Positions 45,030 through 56,000 of a stretch of 64,000 bases of DNA are shown piece by piece (position 1 is the first letter of the stretch; the number at the start of each line of letters is the position of its first letter). The translations under genes and the position numbers were made by a program. This stretch comes from Theocolax elegans (Eukaryota; Arthropoda; Insecta; Hymenoptera; Cerocephalidae). The stretch spans positions 31,332,138-31,396,137 of the forward strand of contig CM047429.1 in the NCBI GenBank assembly GCA_026168455.1, read 5' to 3'. A model generated the notes under the pieces. That model searched no databases, was not told the DNA's origin, and saw only the letters and a list, made by a program, of their open reading frames with translations.

Positions 45030-45477
45030 AACAAGTTGAAATTGCTTAATTTGAAGCAAAATTATGTAGAAAATAAGAATTTGAAGAATTTTAAGCTAAA
45101 CCAAACAATAAATTTTTTATATTAAATTTTAGTTATAATTTCTCCAATTTTTTATTTTCTTGATAACTTTGCTCCAAATTAAGTAATTTCAGATTTATTT
45201 TTTTAAATCATATTTACTTAAACTTAGCTTTCTTTTGGTTTCTGATCCTAGTGTCTATTGCTATTAGTTTTGATCATATGCTATTATTTTTGAGTTATAA
45301 GCGATCAAAGTTAAAATATTTTTTATTGAAATTATTACTAGATGTCTGTAATACCTTCGTGAAAGTGGCCATTGGTAATAGTAATAACTTGGCTTTCTTC
45401 ATATTTCTACATTACAAAAGACATACCGAAGTTACAATAAGATCCGTTTCCCAGAAGTCAAGTACTCCTCTTGTGAG
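45030..45477. mobile_element. Foldback MITE, copy 2 (family of 31212-31874)
   Basis: The right arm matches copy 1 along its length: GTGGCCATTGG, CTTGGCTTTCTTCATATTT, AAGACATACC(G/A)AAGTTA and GATCCGTTTCCC. The left arm is cut short at about 45030. It is more diverged than copy 1. Confidence 0.75.
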
Positions 45478-45533
45478 TTGACGGTTGGTCAGCTGTCAAA
45501 TTGAAATGCACACTTGTTTACTTTATATATTGT

Positions 45534-45754
45534 TTTTTTTTTTTATTATTATTATTATTTTAACGTCGCTCTTTTTATGCTCCCAAACCGGTGCTAATCA
45601 GCGACAGAGGTCACACGATGTCTTGGAGAAGAAAGCACTTGTTGAAAATACATTCGCCAGTGGTGCTTGTATCAATCGGCCGGAGCCGGGAATCGAACCT
45701 GGGACCTCCAGATTACGAGCCCGACGCCCTACCGACCGAGCCATCGCAGGCCTC
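45534..45754 (-). mobile_element. tRNA-derived SINE, full copy
   Basis: A perfect 14-bp target duplication, ACTTTATATATTGT, lies at 45520-45533 and 45755-45768. The minus-strand head has an A box (TGGCTCGGTCGG), an anticodon-arm-like CTCGTAA loop and a B box (GGTTCGATTCC). A body of about 110 bp and an AAT/A-rich tail follow. Confidence 0.9.
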
Positions 45755-46342
45755 ACTTTATATATTGTATTATCATAGTCCGTTAACTTTTCTATTTATC
45801 AATATGTATAATTTTGGTGATATAATGGATTTAAATTGAGATATCTTATTATAAATTCTAGGAAATATCAATGGGTGATACGAGTTTTTTCTTTTACTTT
45901 CTTGTGTGACTAGTTAATATCTTTGCATCATTTTGTTTAATGCTTCACTTTATTACTCGATATGTTACTAGAAATGCATGATTTTCATTTGCTTTACCTG
46001 CTTGTGAGCTATTTTACATTGGTTGGATGCATGAGAGCATAAAAAGAGATGTCGAACTCATATTACAGGGATCTGCACCCAAAAATGTATCTAAAATATT
46101 AATTAAATCGATACAGACAAAATGACTGTTGATTTGATTTAAAAAAAATTTAATGAAAAAAATTTAATGAAAAAAATTTTGAAAAAAAATTGAAAAAAAT
46201 TTTTTTAAATAATTATTGAGCAAACCAGTTTAATTTGTAATTATTAATCAGTGTGGGTACATTGTTGAAAACAGCCTGAGGGAATGGAGGACAGTATTAT
46301 TATTTGAAAAATTTATTGTTTTGTTTAAAATATGATGTATAA

Positions 46343-47946
46343 ATGGATGTAAAAATGGCGTCAGGAGGTGAAGAGCCTCCTGACAACGACGAAGAAGTTT
46401 TTTATAAATGTCATCCAAAAAGTAAAGTTAAAGTAGTTATTTGTTTAATATGTGAAAGTATTTATTATCACAAAAGTGATTATGTGAGAATAAAAAGTGG
46501 TATTACATTAAGCAGTTCGCTAATAATATGTCCGGAACATAAAGGACTAAACTTAACCTCAAAAAAATCAAATGAAGCAGCCTTTTGAATGACACAGCAA
46601 AGTATATTATAGCACAAATTAAATTATTACAAAGAACGCAGATACGAGAAGAATATCTAAATGATATAATAAACGAAACGAACAATATTGATTGCAATAT
46701 TAATGATGAGCAGACTGAAACTGAAACTTTAAGAATTGAAAACACAATTAGTGGCAGAAATGAATGATAAGAATCAATTATTAAAAAGTGCTTTAGAACA
46801 GGAAAATTCAAACAAGATAGAATTTAAAAAACAAACATATTCTCAAGTTGTAAATAATGTACCACCTAAGCCAAAGAAACAAACTAATAGTTAAAAAGAA
46901 AAGGAAAGAAGATACTTTTGATCTAAAAAAACATGTAAATCACTATATGATAAAAAAGAAATCAATTCAAACAAAAAATATATTTATGAAAAGTGATGAT
47001 GAAATTATAATTGATTACATGAATGAAACAGGCATTACAGAAGCTGAAAAAATATTAAAAGAAAAATTATCTAGTTTATGTGAAATTAAAAAAGAAGAGT
47101 TATTAAAACCCAAAGTGAAAATTATTGGTATACAGAATATAGAAAAAATGGATAAATTGTCTATTGAAAATGATATAAATGAAAGGAATTTTAAAGATTT
47201 CTCAACTGGCTGTAAAGTATTGCATATCTATGTAAATGAAAAATTAAAACAAGAAAGTTTAATAGTTGAAGTTACAATGAAATTTATAAAAAAATAAGAG
47301 AAAATAACTATAAAGTGTTCGTTGGATTTCAATACTGTAAAGTATACGATATAATAAATACAAGACCATGTTTGAAGTGCGGAGATTTGTCATAATAGTT
47401 ACAAGTGCTTAAATGAAAAAATTTGTTTAAAGTGTTCAGGTCATCATTATACAATTGAATGTACACAAACCAGATAATCCTAATGAAATTGATAAAAAGA
47501 TAAGAGAAAATAACTATAAAGTGTTCGTTGGATTTCAATACTGTAAAGTATACGATATAATAAATACAAGACCATGTTTGAAGTGCGGAAGATTTGGTCA
47601 TAATAGTTACAAGTGCTTAAATGAAAAAATTTGTTTAAAGTGTTCAGGTCATCATTATACAATTGAATGTACACAAACAGATAATCTAAATTGTGTAAAT
47701 TGTACGTTTCATAACCAAAAATATAAAATGAATTACGACTGCAAACACGTGGTTAATGATAGCATGTGCTGCCAAGTATTGAAAAATAGAATCAAGAAGG
47801 AATTAGGAAACACGGATTATCCTATGAGTCCGATAATACCAAGATATATCGGTAATATAGAGATCTTTCAAAATGTAACTAAGAAGAAAAGTATTTTGAA
47901 AACAAGAACATTAACATCGATTTCATCATTGACTTCTAATAAATAA
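46343..47946 (+). pseudogene. LINE ORF1, gag-like with zinc knuckles, frameshifted and partly duplicated
   Basis: This is an RNA-binding nucleocapsid-like protein. The start at 46343 begins an 80-residue piece with a Cys/His cluster (CLICESIYYHK, then IICPEH) of PHD-like spacing. A coiled-coil piece follows (46585-46767), then a Lys-rich middle (46857-47297). The last piece (47455-47946) carries two clear CCHC knuckles, CLKCGRFGHNSYKC and CLKCSGHHYTIEC, and a further Cys-rich motif. A 206-bp tandem duplication (47295 and 47501) repeats the first knuckle region and disrupts the frame. Insect LINE ORF1 proteins typically have such a PHD-like start and three knuckles. Confidence 0.8.
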
Positions 47947-47985
47947 TATTTTAAGTAAATTTAAGAAATTCTAAATAAGTAAAAG

Positions 47986-50840
47986 ATGGATAACTTTAAT
48001 ATTATTGATAACATGATTAATTGTAACGTATTAAAAGAAATTATCGTCAGCGATATCGACACTCTTAACAAATTTGCCAATTCAAATAAGAATTTTATAC
48101 TATATGTTAATATACGAAGTTTGAATGCTAATTTCAATAAATTGGAAATTTTGATTAATCGTCTTGAAATTAAACCATTTATGGTCATTTGCGTAGAAAC
48201 TTGATCACTTCAATATTATAAATATTTTAGTTTAAAAGGTTACAAAATTTATTATAACAATAGTCAAATTAATAGAGCAGATGGAGTTGTTATTTATATG
48301 GCTGAAGATATAACTGAGAATACAGACATTATTCAAATAGATAATTTAAGAATGTTGAATACAAACATAACCTCTAATCATGAAAAAACCATCGAAATCA
48401 CTTCTTTATATAGATCGCATGATATTCATAAAGTAGAATTCTTAATGAGTATAAAAAAACTATTAAAATTAAAGAAAAATGTTGCTAATCATATTATTGT
48501 TGGAGATTTCAATATAGACATCTCTAGTCATGATAACATTAGTCAGGAATTTTTAAATAATTTTCTTGAATATGAGTACATACCATGTTTTCAAACTGGA
48601 ACAAGATTAGCAAATACTAACACAATGGGTTCATGTATAGATAACTTCTTTATTAAAAATAGTAATGTAAATGTTAAGGCGGCTAAATTAACTGATTCAT
48701 TTAGGGATCACTTTCCATTATTTTTATCAATAAAAAATATAAAACATAGTGGGAACTATAAATTGCGATCAAAAATTCGTTATGATAAACTTAATAAAAT
48801 TGCTAAAAAACTTAATTGGAATCAGATATTATTCATGAAAGATCCATCATTGGCAATTAATTGTTTGATTGATAATATAAAGAAATGTATTAATAGTGCA
48901 ACATTTAGAATTAATAATAAAAAATCAGATAAATTGAAACCAAGAAAATCTTGGATTACTAATAAGGGAATTATTGTTTCATGTAATAGAAAAGAAATGC
49001 TTTATAGAATTTGGATGATGGATATAAATAATTTTGATAAGGATGGAATATAAAAATTATGATAAAGTGCTAAACAGAGTAATTAAAGATGCAAAAATTA
49101 AATATGAATATGATGTGATTAAAAAAGCTATTAATAAACCAAAAATTTTATGGAATATAGTAAATCAAAAACTAGGTAAAAATACTAAAAAACAAGAGAA
49201 AATTACTGCTATCCTTGATAAATATAAAAATAGAATAACGAATACAGAGGATATTGCTAATGTTATGAATAATTACTTTACTGACATTGGTATTGAATTG
49301 AGAAATAAAATTCTTGAAATTGATAGTGTCGATATCCGGTTGCCTGATTTCAATGAAAAAACTATATTTATGATTCCGACAGATCCGATAGAAGTTTATA
49401 ATATAATAAATGATTTTGAAATAAAAAATGGTGGTTCGGATAAAATCGACACTAGAACATTGAAGTCACTAATTAAATATATTTTGGATCCATTAGTTCA
49501 CATTTTTAATTTATGCATAGAAAAATCTGTTTGGCCTGAATCACTTAAAAACGCAATGATTATACCAATTCATAAAAATGGTAGTAAGAAGAAAATTGAA
49601 AATTATAGACCAATTTCACTCATTTCTAATTTAGCAAAAATTTTAGGAAAAATAATATATATATAAGGATCTGTAAATTTTTCAAAGAGTGTAACATATT
49701 CTCAGAGAATCAATTTGGATTTATACAAAATAGAGGCACTAATGATGCCCTACAGAAAATCACCAATAAAATCTATAATAACTTGGACAACAGTAAACCT
49801 TTGGCTATAGCATTTCTAGACTTGGCGAAGGCTTTTGATACGGTAGATCATAACATATTACTGAATAAACTTTACAATTATGGAATTAGAGGTAATGCGG
49901 CACTTAAATTAATGTTTTCATATCTTACTAATAGACAGCAGATAGTAAGAATTGATGATACTGTAAATCATAATAATATTGTTAAAACAGGCGTTCCTCA
50001 AGGAACTATACTTGGACCTTTGCTTTTTATAATATATGTAAACGACATGTTAAAAGAAAATATAATTTCATATGCAGATAATACAGCATTAATTGTTACC
50101 GAAGATACTTGGGAAAAAGTCAAAAATAAGATGAATATTGAATTGAACTGGATTGCAAATTGGTTAGCCTTAATCAAGTTATCTTTAAATATAGAAAAGT
50201 CAACATATATTACATTTGGAAATTATATAGATAGCGTTCCAGATTATGAAAATGATAATTATGATATCCAAATTAATAACAATAAGCTAAAAAGAGTGAA
50301 AAATATCAAATATCTAGGCTTAATATTTGATTATAGAATGGATTGGTCTTTACATATAGAATATTTAGTTAATAAAACTAAATTTTCATTTTTCATAAAC
50401 TTGCAAATTATATGAATATAACAACACTTAAAATGTTATATTATGCACTGTTCAATAGTGTTATTAGTTATGGTATTATTGCATGGGGTGGTGCGTATAT
50501 GAATAGTATAAGTTTGCTGCATAATTTACAAAAGAAAATATTAAAAATAATAAATAAAAATAAATTTATAACTAAAGATTACCCGTTAAATATATAACAA
50601 TTATATGCGTTAAATTGTTTATCATATCATTATAATAGTTTAAGTAATTTGTTTATGTCTTCGAACAGCATAACTACAAATAAGAATCTACCTATTCCAA
50701 GATTCAAAAAAACTGTTAGCAAAAAAAATAGTTATATCAAAGCTATAGGTTTGTTTAATAAGCTACCAATTAGTCTAAAAGAATTAAATAAGAAAAACAA
50801 AAAGATAAAATTGAAAGACTGGATAGTTAATAATATTTAA
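47986..50840 (+). pseudogene. LINE ORF2, endonuclease and reverse transcriptase, broken
   Basis: The N-terminal apurinic-type endonuclease starts at 47986 (YVNIRSLNANF). It meets an in-frame TGA at 48202-48204 where the family has Trp, then shows VGDFNIDIS and FRDHFPLF (catalytic His region). Frameshifts near 49040, 49665 and 50412 and a stop near 50597 divide the RT. Present are NYRPISLISNLAKI, motif A (FLDLAKAFDTVDH), motif B (TGVPQGTILGPLLF) and motif C as YADN, in which the second catalytic Asp is Asn. A thumb-like LKRVKNIKYLGLIFD and a C-terminal FNKLPISLKEL follow. It is inactive on several counts. Confidence 0.9.
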
Positions 50841-51129
50841 AAAATATCTATACAAATTTTATTTATAAATTGAATCTTAATTATGATTGTTTTGTTTAAT
50901 GTTGCCTTAGTGATTTTATGAGTTTAGTAGCCTCTTTATGGATGTTATATATTATATATTGAAAGAATTTAACTATGACATTTTAGTATGTAAGTATTAT
51001 GTAATTTTAGTATATAAGTCTTAGATACTTTAGTATCTTGCCAGTTCCACCAACAGATATGTGCATTATATCTCTGTGGGGAATTCTATGTAATTCTAAG
51101 GAATTCTATGTATTTCTGATACTGGTTAA

Positions 51130-51160
<31 letters not shown>

Positions 51161-51162
51161 CA

Positions 51163-52338
51163 ACGTAAAATTTTTGTATGATTTGCTAAAATATATTTGC
51201 ATGATTTTTTTTTGCTTTATTTTCTTTTCAAATTACAGGGATCTGCACCAAAAAATGTGATACAAATAGTACAAATGACTTAAAACATGAGGGAGAGTCT
51301 GATAGTTTGACTTCTTAAAAAAAATTATTTAAGTTATTAATAAATTATTAAATTTTTTATTCTTAAATAATTTATTATAATATATGAGTATGCGCGTGGA
51401 AAAAGGACATAACTCTAAAAACGTCGTTTGAGAAAATCAAGAAAAACAATTTTACTTAATATTAATCAATAATAATTATAAAATTTTTGTATAGTTTTAT
51501 AGCAATTACATATATATACGGATAATTTTTCTGTGACTTATATTTTCTGTACATATAAAGAATAATTCCAACATTCATTTTTACTCATAATCTGAAAAAA
51601 GGCGTAACTCGAGTTCAGAGAAGTTCAGTTTTGACTTCATGCATCATTTTGTAAGCATAAGCTTAAGAATTCATTTTTCTTAAAAGTATCCAATTTTTTT
51701 AACACTTGAATAGTACATTCACTATTACTTTCTATTCTTGTTTGGTTAGCTTCTTCATTATCTATAATATATAATTGACCATATTTTCTTTATTGATCAT
51801 TGGCATGCAATGCATTGTGATAAATTTGACCACAAATTCGTATTACTGATGGACCTTTACCAAGGAGTTTCTGTAGTGAAGCACCAAATCTAACAAAAAC
51901 AAGTGCATTATATGAGATCAAATATTTTTCATAGTCTTTACTGTCAGTAGAATTTTCCATTGTCATTTGTTTCATTTCATTAGGATAGTCAACATCAGTA
52001 GGTAATTTTAATTTTTCTTTATGAAAACAAATTTTTAATTTTTTATCTGCCGTTAATTGTAATGGAAAATGTTTTGCATTGCAATATTCACAAATTAATT
52101 TTAATTCACCAATATAATTCTCTTCTATTGAATTTTAATTAACCCTTTATGTCATGCTGTTTTCTACTGCATATTTTGATCTGAAATTTTGTACTCGGGG
52201 GTTTTTAAGGTCGCTGATCACGAATCTGAGGTTATATATTTTTTCTTTTTCTCCCAGAGCTGTACTCTACCTCATGTCAACCACTTCAAATTGAAATGAG
52301 TACGAAGTAGTTTCTTTATTTGCCGCTAGGTGTGAGAT
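51163..52338. other. AT-rich stretch, no gene seen
   Basis: 51225-51390 belongs to the ATTACAGGGATCTGCACC repeat family (see 35145-35521). The rest shows nothing recognisable. Confidence 0.4.
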
Positions 52339-52345
52339 AAGCTGC

Positions 52346-52500
52346 TTTTTTTATTATTATTATTTTAACGTCGCTCTTTTTATACTCCCAAACCAGTACT
52401 AATTAGCGACAGAGGTCATACGATGTCTTGGTGAAGAAAGCACTTCTTGAAAATACATTCGCCAGTGATGCCTTGTATCAACCGAGCCATCGCAGGACTC
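52346..52500 (-). mobile_element. tRNA-derived SINE, internally deleted copy
   Basis: It matches 45534-45754 but lacks about 65 bp that hold the anticodon arm and the B box. AAGCTGC flanks both ends (52339-52345, 52501-52507). The A-box half and the tail are kept. Confidence 0.85.
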
Positions 52501-52507
52501 AAGCTGC

Positions 52508-53015
52508 ATTTTTATTGACTGTCTTTTCAGAATAATTTGAGAAATTGCTTCTCATCGTGTACCTTTAATCTACACATCATTCAATTTTTTCCAGGATTTT
52601 TTTTACATTCTTTTTATTATTTTCATCAAAGAAACATAAAAGCAATCTCAAAGTTTTGTATCAGCGGCCCCGAAAACCCCCAAATACGAATATTTAGACT
52701 AACATACAATAAAGTTTGATTGGTTTGTCGAAATGATTAGCTCAATTTCACACATTTTTCCGCCATCTTCGACCCGCCATTTTGAATTTTATAAATTTTA
52801 ACCTCAGATTCATGTTCAGCGACCCCATAAAACGCCCGAGTACAAAATTTCAGACCAAAATATGCAGTAGAACATTTTTGGAGGTTTAAAAAGGTACGTG
52901 GTACTCTGGCAGTGCCACTGTGACTCAACGGGTTAAAATCAGTATTACATATAAATGAAATATTATTATTTGGTTTAATATAACAATTGTAACTTATTCC
53001 TTTATTCATTTCTAT
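52508..53015. other. Non-coding stretch with a palindromic pair
   Basis: 52160-52250 and 52790-52870 contain complementary words (GGGGTTTTTAAGGTCGCTGA and TCAGCGACCCCATAAAACGC, ATCTGAAATTTTGTACTCGG and its complement). This suggests diverged ends of an inverted-repeat element around 52140-52935. No gene was seen. Confidence 0.45.
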
Positions 53016-53019
53016 TTGT

Positions 53020-55018
53020 TGTGACAATGTGCTTTGCACATGTCAAAAGCGAGCTATCGAACCCACACCGAACACCTACCTACCCATATATAATTCCCTA
53101 CACCTACCTACTCGCACAGTAAATAAGTCCTACCTACCCTCACAGACTAAAACCCCATCCCAAGCACGGCACACATAAAACACTTGGCCTTGACGTTGAA
53201 GGCCAGGGCGAGCTCAGAATCTCAGGTGGGCTCCTCCGAGTCGGACACTGCACGCAGGATACTAAAAGGGAGGCGATCACCAGGAAGCCTCAAGGTCTCT
53301 CCGAAGCCTCACAGTACAGCAGTCAAGGCGATGAGGTAGTATCCAGGCAGGAAGCAGAAGAACCTCCAACGCCAAGCAAGATACAGCTATAAACAAGATA
53401 CTTAATAAGAGCAAATACGCATTAAGAGGGTAAGGAGTAAGGAAGAGGATAAACAGCAATCGGCAGAAGACAAAGATAAGGGAATACATATACAGCTGTA
53501 TATAATCACTACAGCTGTACAAGGAACACCATAGGACAAAGTGAGGTTAGGTCGTTGTACACAAACAACGTGCACAGCCGACCTCTTAGTTAAGCACTCA
53601 AACAGATACGCATATTTGCGTAAACCTCACGACCAAGTAATTACCTGGAGGCGTCGACGGAGCGGCTATCCATCAGCGAGGTCGTCGTCGAGGAGAGAGG
53701 GGTGACTCGGCCTCGAGCAGCAAGCGGCGGCGGGTGAGCTTCGTACCTGAAACTCATGCCGTACCAATTAGATGAATACAGATAATAAGGAACGAATTAT
53801 TAGTTACCTGGGAAGAGGTTGTACCGCATCTCCGAGACGGCAGCAGCACCAGGTCATCATCACCATACAGCCGAGTTATACCGATACAGCCTAAACACAG
53901 CGGCACTCGACTCGCTCGCGAGACGCGAGATCGAGGTACCGCGCACGAGTACGTACTGCGCAGGCGCGCGGTACGAACACGGAGCTCTCGAGCACGCCGA
54001 GAGCAGAGCTCTATGGTCTGCCGTCCTGAACGGATACATTCGAGTCGCGAGAGGTCGAATCTTCCTGGTGTACCGGATATTTGAGAAATAGCAAGCGTGT
54101 GTGATAGAGAGAAAGAGAGAGAGAGAGAAATTGATTGATTGATTGAAATCTTTATTTAGTATGTGGGGCTATGCCCCGTATACACAGTGATTTGCCGCTG
54201 AGGTACAATAACAATATACAACGATAGAATAAATAATAAAATGAACAATAAAATAACAAAAAATTAAAAAATAAAGATAAAAATAAGAATAGAAATAAAA
54301 ATAAAAATAAAAATAAGATAAAAAGATATATCGCCTAATCCTCCATTAACGCAGCAATAAAATTTTTAAAAATAACAAAATAAAATAGAAACATAATATA
54401 AATTTACAATGTAGTTAAATAAATAGTATAAAATAACAATAAATAATAAATAAAATAGCTTTCACGCTTTTACAATGGTAGATAATACGCAAGGATGTAC
54501 AATAAAACAAAAATACATAATGCAACGCATCGCAACGCTATGGAATAACAGAATAATTAAATAAATAAGAAATAAATAGGAATAAATACTTAAAACGACG
54601 GTAAGGGAGGGCAAGTTATACTCTCTTCATTGACTCTTTTGTCCCAGGCTCGTCGGTCAAGCTCGCGAAGGTGAGACATGAGGTGTGATTTGAATGACGA
54701 TAATGACAATGGGTCGAAATCTGTGTGTGGAAGTTGGTTAATGAGTCTTGTTGCTGTGATTAAGAATGAGCTATTTAAGGCCTCCGTTCTTGGAGGAAGG
54801 AAAGAAAGGGAAACAGGGGGATGTCGTGATGATGAACGAACGGAATGAAGATTATTAGAGCGTTGAGTGAAATGAGAAGCGAGATAGCCGGAGAATTGTG
54901 AGCTATGATATTATATGCGCATGAACCAATAAAGAACGACCTCCTGAGCTCAACCGACAACCACCCCAATTCTAGGCGATAGGGAGTGACGTGGCCCCTC
55001 CACGGTATGTTTCTCCAC

Positions 55019-55061
<43 letters not shown>

Positions 55062-55396
55062 CAGCTTCCCGACCAAGCGTCCCGGATTCTTCGCAAAGGT
55101 TGGTGTGTGTGAATACCTCTCTCTGCCGACGGTACCGCTGAGTACCGAATTACGTGTGTGCGAGATCCTGGTCCCATCCTTCCCCTTCCTCTCCCTTACA
55201 GCGAACCGGGATATCAACAGCGGAGCACAGCTCCAAGTAATTAGCGATAACCCGCGAGTTATCGGATTAGTTGTCGCGTAATAACGCGGCTAGCGCCCAC
55301 CCTATAATTATTATTTTTTATAATAAATACCTATTTTATTTATATTAATTTCTGACCCTCATTAACCTGCACCCTGATTCCCAGTGCAGCGTTACA
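53020..55396 (+). mobile_element. Solo LTR, 2.4 kb, with a nested LINE fragment
   Basis: It begins TGTGACAATG and ends GCGTTACA. TTGT lies on both sides (53016-53019, 55397-55400) as a 4-bp target duplication. CpG-rich blocks at 53650-54070 and 55060-55290 resemble LTR promoter/leader regions. (GA)n runs lie at 54105-54129 and 55021-55058. No gag or pol is present. Its first 350 bp relate to 43850-44215. Minus the nested LINE it is about 1.55 kb. Confidence 0.75.
54130..54955 (-). mobile_element. 5'-truncated LINE, 3' end with (TCAA)n tail
   Basis: On the minus strand an RT C-terminus (about 54770-54620: NSSFLITATRLINQLPHTDF and a Leu-rich helix) is followed by an A-rich 3' untranslated region, an AATAAAG signal at about 54150 and a TCAA-repeat tail at 54130-54145. 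It differs in sequence from the LINE at 46-51 kb. It lies inside the solo LTR. Confidence 0.7.
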
Positions 55397-55400
55397 TTGT

Positions 55401-55665
55401 GTAGCTTTATTATGTTTCATCAATAATTCTTTTGGTTTTATATTTGTTTGATAAAATAGCTTCTTTTTTACTAATATTTCTTTCTTATTTTTTATATATA
55501 TTCCATTTTATTATATATTAAATATTTATTAAATATATGTATTAGCTTTGTCGTTTAATGCTTTCTTCAAACAACTTTTTATTGTTTACTGATTCATTTG
55601 GTATTTTGCAATTCTCATTTTCCTTTTTTCTTCGTAATTTACTTTTTATAATAAAATCTTTTACT
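55401..55665. other. AT-rich stretch
   Basis: Nothing was recognised. Confidence 0.35.
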
Positions 55666-55793
55666 TATTTTAAAATTTGAATTTTTCAACTATTGGAAAA
55701 TTTGTGAATTTATTGCTTGTTTACACTATAAGTTATATCATAAATGAATTTATTGATCTCCACAAGCCAAAGACTATTGCTCACAACTCAGTA
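55666..55793. repeat. Dispersed repeat, copy 2
   Basis: It matches 6056-6178 in the same orientation. A shorter piece recurs at about 56228-56285. Confidence 0.75.
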
Positions 55794-55944
55794 AGGCGGA
55801 CTGTATTAATACCAGCCACTTAACTCACAGGATGAGTGTTTGAAAAAAGCCCAAGACAAGCTAAGTCAAAATAAAAAATTTAATTGATTGTAGTATAAAA
55901 TTAAAAAAACGGAAAACAACAAAAGAAAGGAAAAGAAAATTTAT

Positions 55945-56000
55945 TGTATTTCGCCCTGAGTATGCCTGGTAGGCTCATCAGTAGAGTCCAGGTATCCCGT
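55945..56000 (-). ncRNA. Hammerhead-like core
   Basis: On the minus strand CTACTGATGAGCCTACC leads to AGGGCGAAATAC, that is CTGATGA, a 4-bp GCCT/AGGGC stem and GAAA. No clear GTC cleavage triplet follows. It resembles a degenerate retroelement hammerhead. Confidence 0.4.

Larger units (their letters stand above)
46343..51162 (+). mobile_element. LINE retrotransposon, decayed (CR1/Jockey-like)
   Basis: A gag-like ORF1 and an endonuclease-RT ORF2 lie on one strand and end in an (AAAT)n tail at 51127-51162. The 5' limit is uncertain. Multiple small indels and stops show it is inactive. The clade is assigned only from RT motifs and the microsatellite-like tail. Confidence 0.85.

Noticed and set aside
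45670..45757. tRNA gene on the minus strand
   Set aside because: A and B boxes are present, but the sequence continues into a body and A-rich tail with target duplications and a second deleted copy exists. It is a SINE head.
54140..54600. Possible gene in the A-rich stretch
   Set aside because: It is the 3' untranslated region of the truncated LINE, with AATAAAG and tail next to it.
55000..55281. Open frames in both strands with Glu-Arg or Ser-Leu runs
   Set aside because: They are translations of a (GA)n run within the LTR.
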